Part shown: positions 25,986 through 36,008 of the stretch, piece after piece
Numbering within the stretch: the stretch's first letter is position 1
How the letters are laid out: the number at the start of each line of letters is the position of its first letter
DNA from: Oxyura jamaicensis
Lineage: Eukaryota > Chordata > Aves > Anseriformes > Anatidae
Length of the DNA stretch: 64,000 nt
Assembly: GCF_011077185.1 (NCBI RefSeq)
Contig: NC_048895.1
Span: forward strand, 57,008,032 to 57,072,031
Direction: 5' to 3'
Position numbers and translations under genes: made by a program
Notes under the pieces: model-generated
What the model was told of the DNA's origin: nothing
Databases searched by the model: none
Seen by the model: only the letters and a program-made list of their open reading frames with translations

Positions 25986-28584
25986 AGTTCATTTTCTGCT
26001 ATTGTTTAGGAATATTACCAAACTTGAATTGCACCCAGTTATCATGTCATTCAAAGACCATTTAGTAATGCAAATTCACACTAATTCTAGTGCTAATTCT
26101 TCAGCACTAGCAGAGAATAAAACTGATGTCTTTGCCCTTGCCTTTCCTTGATTCCATTCATTAAATTCAGACTGGTGATATTATTTGCATATAATTTTTG
26201 GAATTTAATTTTGAGTCAGGGTGAGAGCAAAAGAGAGATTTTTGTATTCTGCAGATTGGCTCAGAGATGTCACAAGACTGTGCCTTTACATAATTTAATG
26301 CAGTCAGTGTGACTGTAGAAAGAACTGCAGGACCATAAAATATAAAAATAGTGAGACAGTACAGGTGCAAAGCAAAATGAGATTCTTGTCCTGTACAATC
26401 TTTTACTTTTCCCATGGGAGCGGAAGTTTTCATCCTTTAAGCTCAGGAAAAAAATAATAATAATAATAAATAAATATAATACTAATAATACAAATTAATA
26501 TTAAAACTGCTTGAAAACTTCTGGCTTAAGAAATTTAAGGCAAACAGGAAAGAGATACATTGCAGTTGCTGCTCTTATGCTGTTATACAGAAGCAGGGTA
26601 GAAACAGGCAAAATATTTTCAGAATAATTGGTGGAGCATTCAGCATTCGGCTGAGATATCTGTGCAATAGGTATAATTTCCTTCTCGCCATGCTACCTCT
26701 CATGCTATCCTTTTGATAAGCAAACCTTTTGATGTACTTACTCAAAATAGTCAACTCACCAACATTCTTCAGAAGCATGCCTGGACATGAAATGTGATCT
26801 TAATTTTCCTACAAAACCACAAGCCACCAAATATTGCCTTCCACCAATGCAAGTCAGCTAGAGGAAGAAGAATCCCTGTTGCTTCCTCCAGCACTCAGGA
26901 CAAGCAGTTTTAATTTGTCCTTAAACATAGTTATGACACAACAAAGAGTAAAAGATAGACACATGAGAGATGACTGATAATATTTTAAAAGACTTTGGCA
27001 CATGGTTATAGCAAAGTACCAATACTCTGTCCTTTTCATGTAATTATACTAAAACATTGCTACTGTAACTCATATGAGGCTTATGAAGTCATGTAATATC
27101 AGAACCTAATGAGCAGTTTAATACATGTCTTCTGGAAGGTATAAATACAACAATTTCCAGATCACATCCACAAGAGCTGCTTAATGGTCAGTAAAGTAGC
27201 AGGAAAAAGCCACGGCCTAAGGGGATGAGAGACTTAACATCAGTTAATAACATTTCATGCAGCATATACATGTAAACTTCCCCAAGAGAACTTCAAGAGG
27301 ATAAAAGGATGAAGAGATTATATATATTCCAGTGGCTGTTTTATTCTGGGTTCTCATTTTAATCTAGTTTGTTTCTAAAGAAGAGGAAATAATTCAGAAA
27401 ATATAATTTATTCAACAAATTTCTCCTCTAATCCAAAAGATTTTTTTTCTCTAATTTGTTTAGTATTTGAAATGATTTATGAAATATTTTCTGCACACAA
27501 TGCTGGGTCTGAAATGACTTCAGAGATTTGCTGTGTAAGTATTCAAACCTTATTGATTACAGAGAGATGGAGAGACAGATAATAATAAATACTGTCTATT
27601 GAAAAATCAGGTACCTGATTTAAATATAGCAATACTTTCAGTTATACTTAAGTTAAATTTTACTATCTACTGATTACTTCAGAGTGTGAGATGATAAAGT
27701 AGATTTAGCTGCATATTAACACAGTATTTTGTCTCCATAAGCCTAATTATTGCCATGTACTTTATGTGAACATTATTTTTTGTATTAAATCTAAATAAAC
27801 ATATAATAGATTTTATGAAATAATTAATTAATTCTCTAGCACTATTTTTCAGTATACTCTTTGGAGAATGCAGGGCAGCACTTTAACACATTCCTAATTT
27901 TATTTCTCTTCCAAACAGTGCAAAAGGGATTGCTCGTCTTTAAGTTCCATTGATTTATTGTGTTACATAAGTTTCCTGAATAAAAATTACTTTCTTAAGA
28001 AGGAAAAAACTGTATTTAGCTATTTTTTCACATAATTGTGCTGTAAAACAGAATTTATTACTATTTTTAAATCTTTGTGAAGAATCCTTTCGAAAGTTAC
28101 TCCATTGAACGTAACCATAACCACTGTGTATTTTGGAGTTATCACTATAAAAGGTATATATTAAAGGGATGACTGGAATTATGCAACCATCTAATTAAAA
28201 AATCTCATCACATATCCACAACTAAATAATATAAAGTACCTATAAAATCATGTCTGAATGGAAAGCCTTCACTAAGTTTCCTTCAGCCAAGACCTGTTGG
28301 ATACCACTAATGCCATATAATTCTTGAATTGACAAATTGACAGTCTCAGTTTATCATCTATTTCAATGCTTAATTGATAAGATTCATTCTCCACTCACAG
28401 TAGCATCCAGATATAAATCTTTTCCCTGTACAACATCAGGTTTCCTATGCCAGGATATGTAAGAAAATCACATGATACTTTATCCTTCGGAACTGTCCAA
28501 AATAAAGGAGAGATTACTGTGTCTAGAAGGTGAATGACATTCAAACATACCTCTTCTGTTTGACATCTGTTTATTGTTTTTCCT

Positions 28585-28790
28585 TTAAAATTAAATATTA
28601 AATATTTTAAATATTGTTTATTGTTTATTATTTATATTATTATTATATTGTTTTATGTATTATTATTGTTGTTATTGTTATTGTTATTGTTATTAATGTA
28701 TTATATTATTATTATATTGTTTATTATTTATTATTATAATATTAAATATTTTAAATATTGTTTATTGTAAATATTTTAAATATTGTTTTT
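28585..28790. repeat. AT-rich compound tandem repeat
   Basis: About 200 bases of almost pure A/T. It is built from TTATTG, TTATTA and AAATATTTT units, and the phrase 'taaatattttaaatattg' recurs near both ends. It contains many self-complementary ATATT/AATAT words. The pattern fits repeated slippage in a low-complexity tract; nothing suggests a protein product. Confidence 0.85.
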
Positions 28791-28794
28791 CCTT

Positions 28795-28821
28795 TTAAAC
28801 TCCTTTTAAAAAGGAGTTTAA
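28795..28821. repeat. Perfect 13-bp palindrome
   Basis: TTAAACTCCTTTT and its exact reverse complement AAAAGGAGTTTAA are separated by one A. It immediately follows the AT-rich compound repeat. An RNA or single-stranded DNA copy could fold into a 13-bp hairpin with essentially no loop, so a cruciform or a small inverted duplication is more likely than a functional RNA stem. Confidence 0.9.
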
Positions 28822-29724
28822 GCTTTCCTGTACCCCTGTGTTAGTTCTAAAATTGTATACGCATTGCTTACTCTGGAAAGAAGCACTATATTTTTAAATA
28901 TGTATACTGGTGCCAAAGCACATACTCAGGTGCCTATTACCTTCAGAGGCCTATGGAAACAAAACTCACCAGTTTAGGTAAATGGCAAAAGAAGTAATAT
29001 TGCTCTCCATTTATTCCAATTCTATTGGCCTATGTTAGTTATTCTTGTACACTTAGAAGCCTGTTAACATGTTGCTTTCCCCTTAATTTGCTATGCATGA
29101 CTGTCTGTGATGTTACTACATATTTGTTTCTTATTTCACTGGCTGGGGAAACAAAATGGCATAAGAAACTTCCTTCACCTTTCAGTCAAGAGATCACTGA
29201 TTTCACCATTTCTATATATTGAATTCTTAGCAATGACTATAATTTTCAGGACATATCACTTACTTGTTGCTTTACCAGCCTAAGCAGAATGTATACATTG
29301 TTTTGTTGTCTGAATAAAAAACCCTTAATTGTGATCCTTCCACAGTGGCTGAGGTAGTCTGAGTGTTGCAGAGGTATATGCAGTCCTCATTCATAATGCC
29401 ATAAAAATTTCAGTCTTATTTAAAGAGTAGTTTGGACATCCACTGAAGGAAAACACATGCAAAATCCTCTAGATGAATAAAAACAAGGACAATTAAGAAA
29501 TGTCCTTCGGGGGAAGCAAGTGCTCATACAGCCCAGTGTTCTGACTTCGTTAGTGGACACACAAAGGGAGCACACAAGCTTGGCAACTCTCAGCAGTTCG
29601 TTCCCCTCATATACATCCTCAGCATACAGAATTATTTTATAAAGATTATCAATGGATACATCCATGCCCAGCATTAAAATAACTAAAGGACTCATTTGTG
29701 AGTGTTGCCCATGTATTTAACCCC

Positions 29725-31125
29725 TTTGTGGATCTGCTGATACTGGCTGCCTCCACCCTCTCCAATGACCCACGGTCCCAGAAGTTCACTGTATAAAGCA
29801 CTTTCTTTCACTTGTTTTAAACAAAACCCATACTGGTTTCAGGTTCCCACAGGTCTAATATTGCAGGATTTTGTGAATAACTGCTGTGTATTCAGTTTAT
29901 CTACTAACTACATGTTTTCATGAACCTCAGTCATTCTCCCATAGCTTACTCTGCTTCAGAATGATGTCTCCCAGCCTTTTAATGTCTCTGCACAAAGCAG
30001 CTGCTCCATCACTTTGAACATTTTACTTGTTTTTCTTCATACTTCTTTCAGTTCTGCTACACATTTCCTGAGATGTCTAGACTAAACTGTACGTGAAACT
30101 CAGGATATGGGTACACTGATAATTAGATTGATGCCCTGTTGTCCTCTCAGATCAGGTGCTCTCTGTTTCTACGGATAATCTCACCCACTAACTTTTCTAA
30201 ATAAGTCCAACATTTTGGTGGCTTTTGTCTAACATTTGAAACCAAGACATCGATTTTGGAGAAAAGTCCCTTTCTGAATTGTAAGTGCTAGTTATGAATT
30301 CTGCCTCATGACAGCACGGCTTACAATATTTTTGAACAGAGAGCTTGCTGTTATCTACAAACTTGTTCTTGTGTTCATTGTTCATTGCCCTCTTCAGACC
30401 ACTGATGAAGATGCCAACTAAAAATGGTCCCTATAAGAATCACCATCCTGACAACTTGCCATTATTGTGGCCTATCCATCAACTCTTCTCCTTTAAGAAG
30501 TTTTATTCCAATACCATGGTAACATAATTTCTTTAAAATACCTTTGGTGTGAAACTTGATCCAAGACATTTTAAAAAGCCAAGTGTGTTATATGTATTTG
30601 CTCCCATTTGTCCATATTATTACTGAGAACACCACTGAACTACAGGAGCCATGCAGACTTCTTCCAAAAAGTCTGTTTACTCATACACATATACACCAGC
30701 ACACCAGGAAGGAAAGTCTTACTCACCAGTCTGTAGTCCTCTGTATCAATTTCAAGACCTTCTAGCAGACTGCAGCTACAACAACTGTCCTAGTCCTCTA
30801 GCTCATTTGTAACGACATTTTACATCCCTTAGCCAGAAATTTGGAAGCTTCATATTCAGAACTCTTTATTGTATGCTATCTGGTCCTGCTGACCTGTCTA
30901 GCCTGCCTGGATGGTCTAATACTTTTGGTGTATTTGCTTCAAATTGATTTATATATTCTATTCTATTAGCAACAGAAATGCATCTGGTGAGGAGTCTTAA
31001 TGTTAAATACAATGCAAAGATTTCACTGATTTTCTCTGCTATCTCCTTATCATCCCTTCATGCTCTTTCTATATCATTGTCATCAAACAACAAAGATAAT
31101 GTCACAGACAATCCTTACTTCTTGA
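29725..31125 (-). mobile_element. Ancient CR1/L3-like LINE remnant (~1.4 kb), minus strand
   Basis: Seen: a succession of phrases in the order expected for an old CR1/L3-type element read in reverse. They are 'ttcactgtataaagcact' and 'ttcacttgttttaaac' (C-terminal region), 'gcagctgctccatcac' with 'ttcagttctgc' (30000-30060), 'gttatctacaaacttg' (30350), a run ending 'atttctttaaaatac...aaaaagcc' (30525-30580), 'atgctatctggtcctgctgacctgt' in part (30875-30899), and 'caatgcaaagatttcactga' (31010-31030). Known: these match reverse-transcriptase coding regions of old sauropsid LINEs. All frames are broken by stops and indels. It is far more diverged than the other CR1 copies here. Limits are approximate and gaps within it are likely. 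Confidence 0.6.
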
Positions 31126-32305
31126 ATTAAGAAAGGAACAATGTCTTGTTTATTATATATATATATGTTATTGTTATTATTGATATTATTATTAATATAT
31201 TTTATTTTAATTTTTGATCAAAACCCTAACATATAAGAATGAGGTGATCTTAGTCCTAAACACATGTGATACTTTAAGGTATGTCCATAGCTAGCTGTTC
31301 AGTATTGTTTTCACAATCTATATAACTTGTGAAAATTTAGATATATTTACGTCCTTCAGAAAATCATGAGGTGCCAGCTGAGATCACAAACTACAGAGCA
31401 ATCAAAGCTTACTTGTATAGGAACTTTATCCAATATAATCAAAGGGCAAAGGTGTAATGGAATGATGCCATTCCACTTCAACAAAGACTACATCAGCTTC
31501 ATTCACTTCTTAAGGACTTTAGAAGAATGGAGTCCTTACTTTTGGAAAGTAAGCTTTCCAGAAAGATCAACAATAGTCATTATGACACTAAAGTTTGTAT
31601 GTCCCTACTTGTATGTTATTTCTATGAAGCAAAGATTTTTCAATTTCTATACTTTATATCAGCTTTCAGGAAAACAATGGTATATGTAGAATGCAAATCA
31701 AAAGCATTCACTACCCAAAGGAGGGAGAGATTATCAATTGTTCTTTGTAATTAAAGTGATAAGAGAAAATCTATGCTATTTTACTAGAACTACTTAAGCT
31801 ATGAAAAGAAGATTTTGATCTTACATGCTTTACAGTTTTAAAACATCTATAAACACAATGCTATAACAACACTGAATGAACACTGAATATCAAAACCTGT
31901 ACAGAGAATCATATAAATTTATTTCTCTAAAAAAGATTTCTCTATTGGAATGACCATTTTTAGTATAACAAACAGAAGATATTATTTATTTATTTATTAT
32001 GAAAGGTGGGTCAATCATTAGACATTTACCCGGATGTTGTTTTTTTAATAGAAATACCAATTAAATGCCCAGTTGTGGTACATATGTCCAGGAACAAAGA
32101 TCCATGGTCTCATGACACTCAGTGAGACTTAGACCAACCCCCAGAATCCTGTCATAGAAATAAAACAGATCACTAGGGGTAGTCAGCAAACTTTCCTTCT
32201 GCAAAAATGTATTGATATAATTTAAATTACATCAGTATACACTAGCAAATACTTAAAAGCATACAATTAGATTTTTCTAACCATGTATGGTATCACTCTT
32301 TTGTA
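31126..32305. other. AT-rich intergenic DNA, no gene seen
   Basis: Includes a TA/TTA low-complexity tract (31152-31215) and TTTA units (31980-32000). A plus-strand frame at 31366-31689 (107 codons) is among the longer non-repeat frames in the window but shows no signal peptide, domain or flanking splice sites; I regard it as chance. Confidence 0.5.
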
Positions 32306-32712
32306 TCACAGAATCACAGAATCATCTAGGTTGGAAGAGACCTCCAAGATCACTGACTCCAACCTCTGACCTAACACGAACAAGTCCTCCACTAAACCAT
32401 GTCACTAAGCTCTACATCTAAACGTCTTTTAAAGACTTCAAGGGATGGTGACTCAACCACTTCCCTGGGCAGCCTATTCCAATGCCTAACAACCCTTTCC
32501 ATAAAGAAGTCCTTTCTAACAACCAAACTCAGCCTCCTCTGGCGTAACTTTATCCCATTCCCCCTCATCCTGTCACCAGGCACGTGGGAGAATAGACCAA
32601 CCCCCACCTCTCTACAGCCTCCTTTCAGGTACCTGTAGAGTGTGGTAAGATCACCCCTGAGCCTTCTCTTTTCCAGGCTGAACAATCCCAGCTCCCTTAG
32701 CCGCTCCAACAT
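32306..32712 (-). mobile_element. CR1 LINE, 5'-truncated, minus strand
   Basis: Same structure and orientation as the copy at 10829-11283. The CR1 3' tail lies at the low end, and an open minus-strand frame (32712-32392, 106 codons) encodes the C-terminal reverse-transcriptase region with FSLEKRRLRGDL, RHWNRLPREVV and SLEVFKRRLD. Bases 32310-32500 are identical to 10839-11029, while 32501-32712 differ from 11030 onwards at many positions. CR1 similarity stops near 32712, so about 400 bp remain. CR1 uses 3'-end priming and commonly leaves such short copies. Confidence 0.93.
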
Positions 32713-34196
32713 TTCCAGCCATTGATCTTTCTGATATAAACATTTCTGACAGATTCAGTTAATGTCAGAGGAAGACCAAGAGTATCTCTGCTTCTCAAAG
32801 GGAATAAATTTACACCTTCCCTAATATTTTTTTAAAAGTTTGTTCTTAAAATATATGCAGAGATTTTCTATTAGTGCACTAGTATTTCTTAATGGTAGTG
32901 CACTAAAAGAAATCTTAGCCACCATCACTCCTTAACTGAAAAGGCAGAAATCACACTAACTTTATAACAGTCCATTAATTCACATCTGCACAAATAACTG
33001 GCTGGGAAGGAATACTGAGGTAATATTTTGCATAGCTCTATTAAAATCTCTTCTTGAAACTCAGCTTAACTCTTTGCTGGAGCAGAGAGCATGCTTGTCT
33101 TTTCTGAATCATTGAGCATAATTAAGCTTTGTACAGCAAGTGAAACCCTGAAATCATGTACTAACTGCATTTCACACTCCAAAGTGCAATTTCTTTATAA
33201 AAAAAAAAATGAAGTCATGAAAATATTCTAAATAATGCCTAGAGTATTGACAGACAGCTTGAACAAGAATATTAAATACTGGTGATTCTTCCTCAGCTTT
33301 CATATTGTTATGTATATATTTCCATGTGAGGTTTTTACATAACATCTTCACATTTAGTCTTTGGCAAATATAGCAATACATTCTCCTTTGAAATCTATGC
33401 AAAACAGTTTCACATTCTTTGCCGTAAACCTAGAGTCCTTAAAGATTTTTTTAAAATGCATTGTCAGTTATTTCAGAAGAGTTAGATATGACTTCTACAA
33501 ACAAAGCAAACTTGAGATCTTTGCCCCTAGCAGTCTTTCAATACATGTCCCATCCCAGTAGAGTATAGATGAATTATTAGCCAGATATGAATACCATTGT
33601 CTTTATTCAAATTGGTACAGACATAGTTTCAACATATAAAATATCCATCCCTGGAGTTCTGTAACACTATCACTCTTTATGTCATTTTTCCTTACTAGCT
33701 TATTTAAATCAAAAAAGACGATGAGATTACCTCAGTGACTTCTCAGTCCTTAAGCTGTCCATTTCTAAGACAAAATGACAGCTTGAAGTTAATTAGTAGG
33801 TCTGTTAAGCTCTTTAACCTCTGGAAGCACTGAATGTTTCCCCCCAGTCTGTCATCTGAGCCCATAAAATATACTGAGAAAAGTTTCCCTAACAAAGTTG
33901 AACACAAAAAGCTGGGGAACAAGTGTGGAAGAACTCATAAATAAATGGAATTCAGCTTCTGTTCTTGTGACATTTAGTCAGATTTCTTCAACCTCAACTC
34001 CAACATTTGAACTAGTCTCATCTTAACTTCTTTCCATTTCATTTTTAAGATTATTAGAATAGTAATCATAAAACTGACAATACTCTGTTTATGAACTACA
34101 GCAACAAAATGTGTGGTTCTATATGAAGTGAAATATATCATGTATCACACAAATGAGACATGATCGGGGAGTGGTAGACAGAGAGGAACGCTACGT
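32713..34196. other. AT-rich intergenic DNA, no gene seen
   Basis: About 1.5 kb between two CR1 clusters, with a short poly-A at 33199-33209. Opposed short frames near 33170-33560 carry no recognisable motif. Confidence 0.55.
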
Positions 34197-34282
34197 AGAA
34201 TCATAGAACAATTCAGGTTGGGAAAGATCTCTAGTCCAACCTTTAACCTAGTACTAAATTCAACCACTATACCACACTACTA
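34197..34282 (-). mobile_element. Older CR1, 3' part, split by a younger CR1
   Basis: The text 'gaatcatagaacaattcagg' followed by 'ttaacctagtactaa' is the CR1 3' UTR in reverse. It breaks off at 'cactactaa' (about 34282) and resumes near 35199, on the far side of a younger CR1. The same subfamily is seen at 38271-38405. Confidence 0.85.
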
Positions 34283-35198
34283 ATCATAGAATCATAGAAT
34301 CGCTTGCTTTGACAGGGACCCTAGAGGTCATCCAATTCCAACCCCCTGCCATAGGCACGGATGACACCCACTAGAACAGGTTGGCCAAGGCCCCTTCCAG
34401 CCTGGCCTTGAACACCTCCAGGGATGGAGCATCCACAACTTCCCTGAGCAACCTGTTCCAGTGACAAACTACCCTAATACAGTGAAGAAATTCCTCCTAA
34501 TGTCTACTCTAAACCTACCCTCTGTTAGTTTAAGACCATTCTCCCTTGTTCTATCATTATCTACCTGAGTAAAGAGTCCTTCTCCATCTTTTTTATAAGA
34601 CCCCTTTAAGTACTGAAAGGCCACAGTGAAGTTTCCCCAGAGCCTTCTCTTCTCCAGGCTGAACATCCCCAGCTCTCTCAGCCTTTCTTCATAGGAGAGG
34701 TGCTCCAGCCCTCTGATCATCTTTGTAGCCCTCCTCTGGACTCTCTCTAACAGGTCCATATAATTATTGTGCTGGTGGCCCCAAACTTGGACACAGTACT
34801 CCAGGTGGTGCCTCACGAGGGCAGAGTAGAGGGGGACAATCACCTCTCTCAGCATGCTGGTCATTCCTCTTTTGGTGCAACTCAGGACACAGCTGGCCTT
34901 CTGGGCTGCAAGCACACACTGCTCCTGTTGTGCCTTTTGTCTACCAGAATCCCCAAGTCTCTCTGCAGGACTGCTCTTAATAAGTTCTCCCAGACTATAA
35001 TTCTGTCTGGGGTTGTCCTGACCCAAGTGCAGCACCTTGCACTTGGACTTGTTGAACCTCATGTAGTTCACATGGTCCTACTTCTCCAGCCTGTCTAGGT
35101 CCCTTAGAATGTCATCTTTTCCTTCTTTGGCATCAACCACACCATTCAGCTTGGTGTCATCTGCAAACTTGCTGAGGGTGCACTCAATCCCATCATTT
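34283..35198 (-). mobile_element. Younger CR1 LINE (~0.9 kb), nested, minus strand
   Basis: Seen: the 3' octamer tail ('aatcatagaatcatagaatc') lies at the low end, then the 3' UTR, then a 200-codon minus-strand frame at 35071-34469. The frame matches the C-terminal third of the CR1 ORF2 protein: FNKSKCKVLHLG near residues 5-16, a LVRHHLEYCVQVWG segment near 86-99, MIRGLEHLSYEERLRELG near 118-135 and FSLEKRRLWG near 137-146. It ends at a stop just after RRNFF, before the usual HWNRL motif, which implies a frameshift near 34470. Known: ORF2 encodes endonuclease and reverse transcriptase; this copy lacks the endonuclease and the polymerase active-site region. Inference: dead copy, but young enough to keep 200 codons open. 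The 47243-47545 copy is the same subfamily in the other orientation. Confidence 0.93.
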
Positions 35199-35401
35199 AC
35201 CAAGTTCTAAAACTACACATTTCTTGAAGACCTCATGGATGGTGACTCATCTACTCCCTTTGGCAACATATTCCAACACTACACAACTGTTTCAGTAAAT
35301 AAATTTATCCTAATATCCATTTCATATTTTCCCTAGCACAATCTGAGGCCATTTCCCCTTGTCTTATCACTTGGTGCTTGAGAAAAGTGCTTAGTGATGC
35401 A
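35199..35401 (-). mobile_element. Older CR1, 5' part, continuation after nested insertion
   Basis: From 'caagttctaaaactacac' onward the sequence resumes the older CR1 interrupted at 34282: 'gacctcatggatggtgact', 'caacatattccaacac', then the 'aatctgaggccatttccc' region. It fits the order of the CR1 3' UTR and C-terminal coding region, with many mismatches. Similarity fades near 35401. Confidence 0.8.
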
Positions 35402-35831
35402 GTAAACCTAAGAGCTCCCCCAGAGGAATACAACTACCACCATAGATACTGGATTTGGCAGAGCTAAGATAGGAAGATGGTTTCTGCACCATTTGGCAGG
35501 CCATCCACTATGAATCACTCTTCACACTCCCATTCTTTTTATTCTTCCAAATGTCTCATAGATTTGTCCAGTTGAGGACCATCACTTAGATGACTCTTGG
35601 ATTATGTGATGTCATGACTAAGAAAAAATCAGTTTGTTTAACATGTCACTCAGGATGAGAGGAAAGAAGTGGCATTTGGAGTATAGCTGATGTGGCTTGG
35701 CTGATAGCTAAATACCACATAGCCATTTGCTTAGTCATCCCCTGGCAGAGAAAAATGAAAAGAAAAGTGCAAGAACTCATTGTTTGAGATAAGGACAGTT
35801 TAATAAGGAGAAAAAAAAAGGGGGGGGGGGG
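35402..35831. other. Sequence leading into the first assembly gap
   Basis: No gene or repeat recognised until an A9-G12 homopolymer junction (35811-35831) that runs straight into the N gap. Frames on the minus strand that cross the gap are artefacts of the N run. Confidence 0.6.
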
Positions 35832-35931
35832 NNNNNNNNNNNNNNNNNNNNNNNNNNNNNNNNNNNNNNNNNNNNNNNNNNNNNNNNNNNNNNNNNNNNN
35901 NNNNNNNNNNNNNNNNNNNNNNNNNNNNNNN
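35832..35931. other. Assembly gap (100 N)
   Basis: Exactly 100 N, the usual placeholder for a gap of unknown size. It is bordered by a G12 run on the left and a GGGCA/GGGAA pentamer array on the right, so a G-rich repeat that stopped the assembly is the likely content. Confidence 0.98.
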
Positions 35932-36008
35932 AGGGCAGGGCAGGGCAGGGCAGGGCAGGGCAAGGAAGGGAAGGGAAGGGAAGGGAAGGGAAGGGAAGGG
36001 AAGGGAAG
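35932..36008. repeat. (GGGCA)n then (GGGAA)n pentamer array
   Basis: About six GGGCA units followed by about ten GGGAA units. The plus strand is almost entirely purine with regularly spaced G triplets, so it could form G-quadruplex DNA. The array is cut off by the gap on its left, so its full length is unknown. Confidence 0.95.

Larger units (their letters stand above)
25986..29724. other. AT-rich intergenic DNA, no gene seen
   Basis: Contains an A/T triplet tract (26450-26510), an AT-rich tandem block (28585-28790) and a palindrome (28795-28821), listed separately. No exon, young transposon or RNA gene was recognised. Between 29400 and 29700 a 91-codon minus-strand frame is open but has no recognisable motif. 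Confidence 0.55.

Noticed and set aside
34769..35098. 109-codon plus-strand frame
   Set aside because: It is antisense to the CR1 reverse-transcriptase remnant; the real similarity is on the minus strand.
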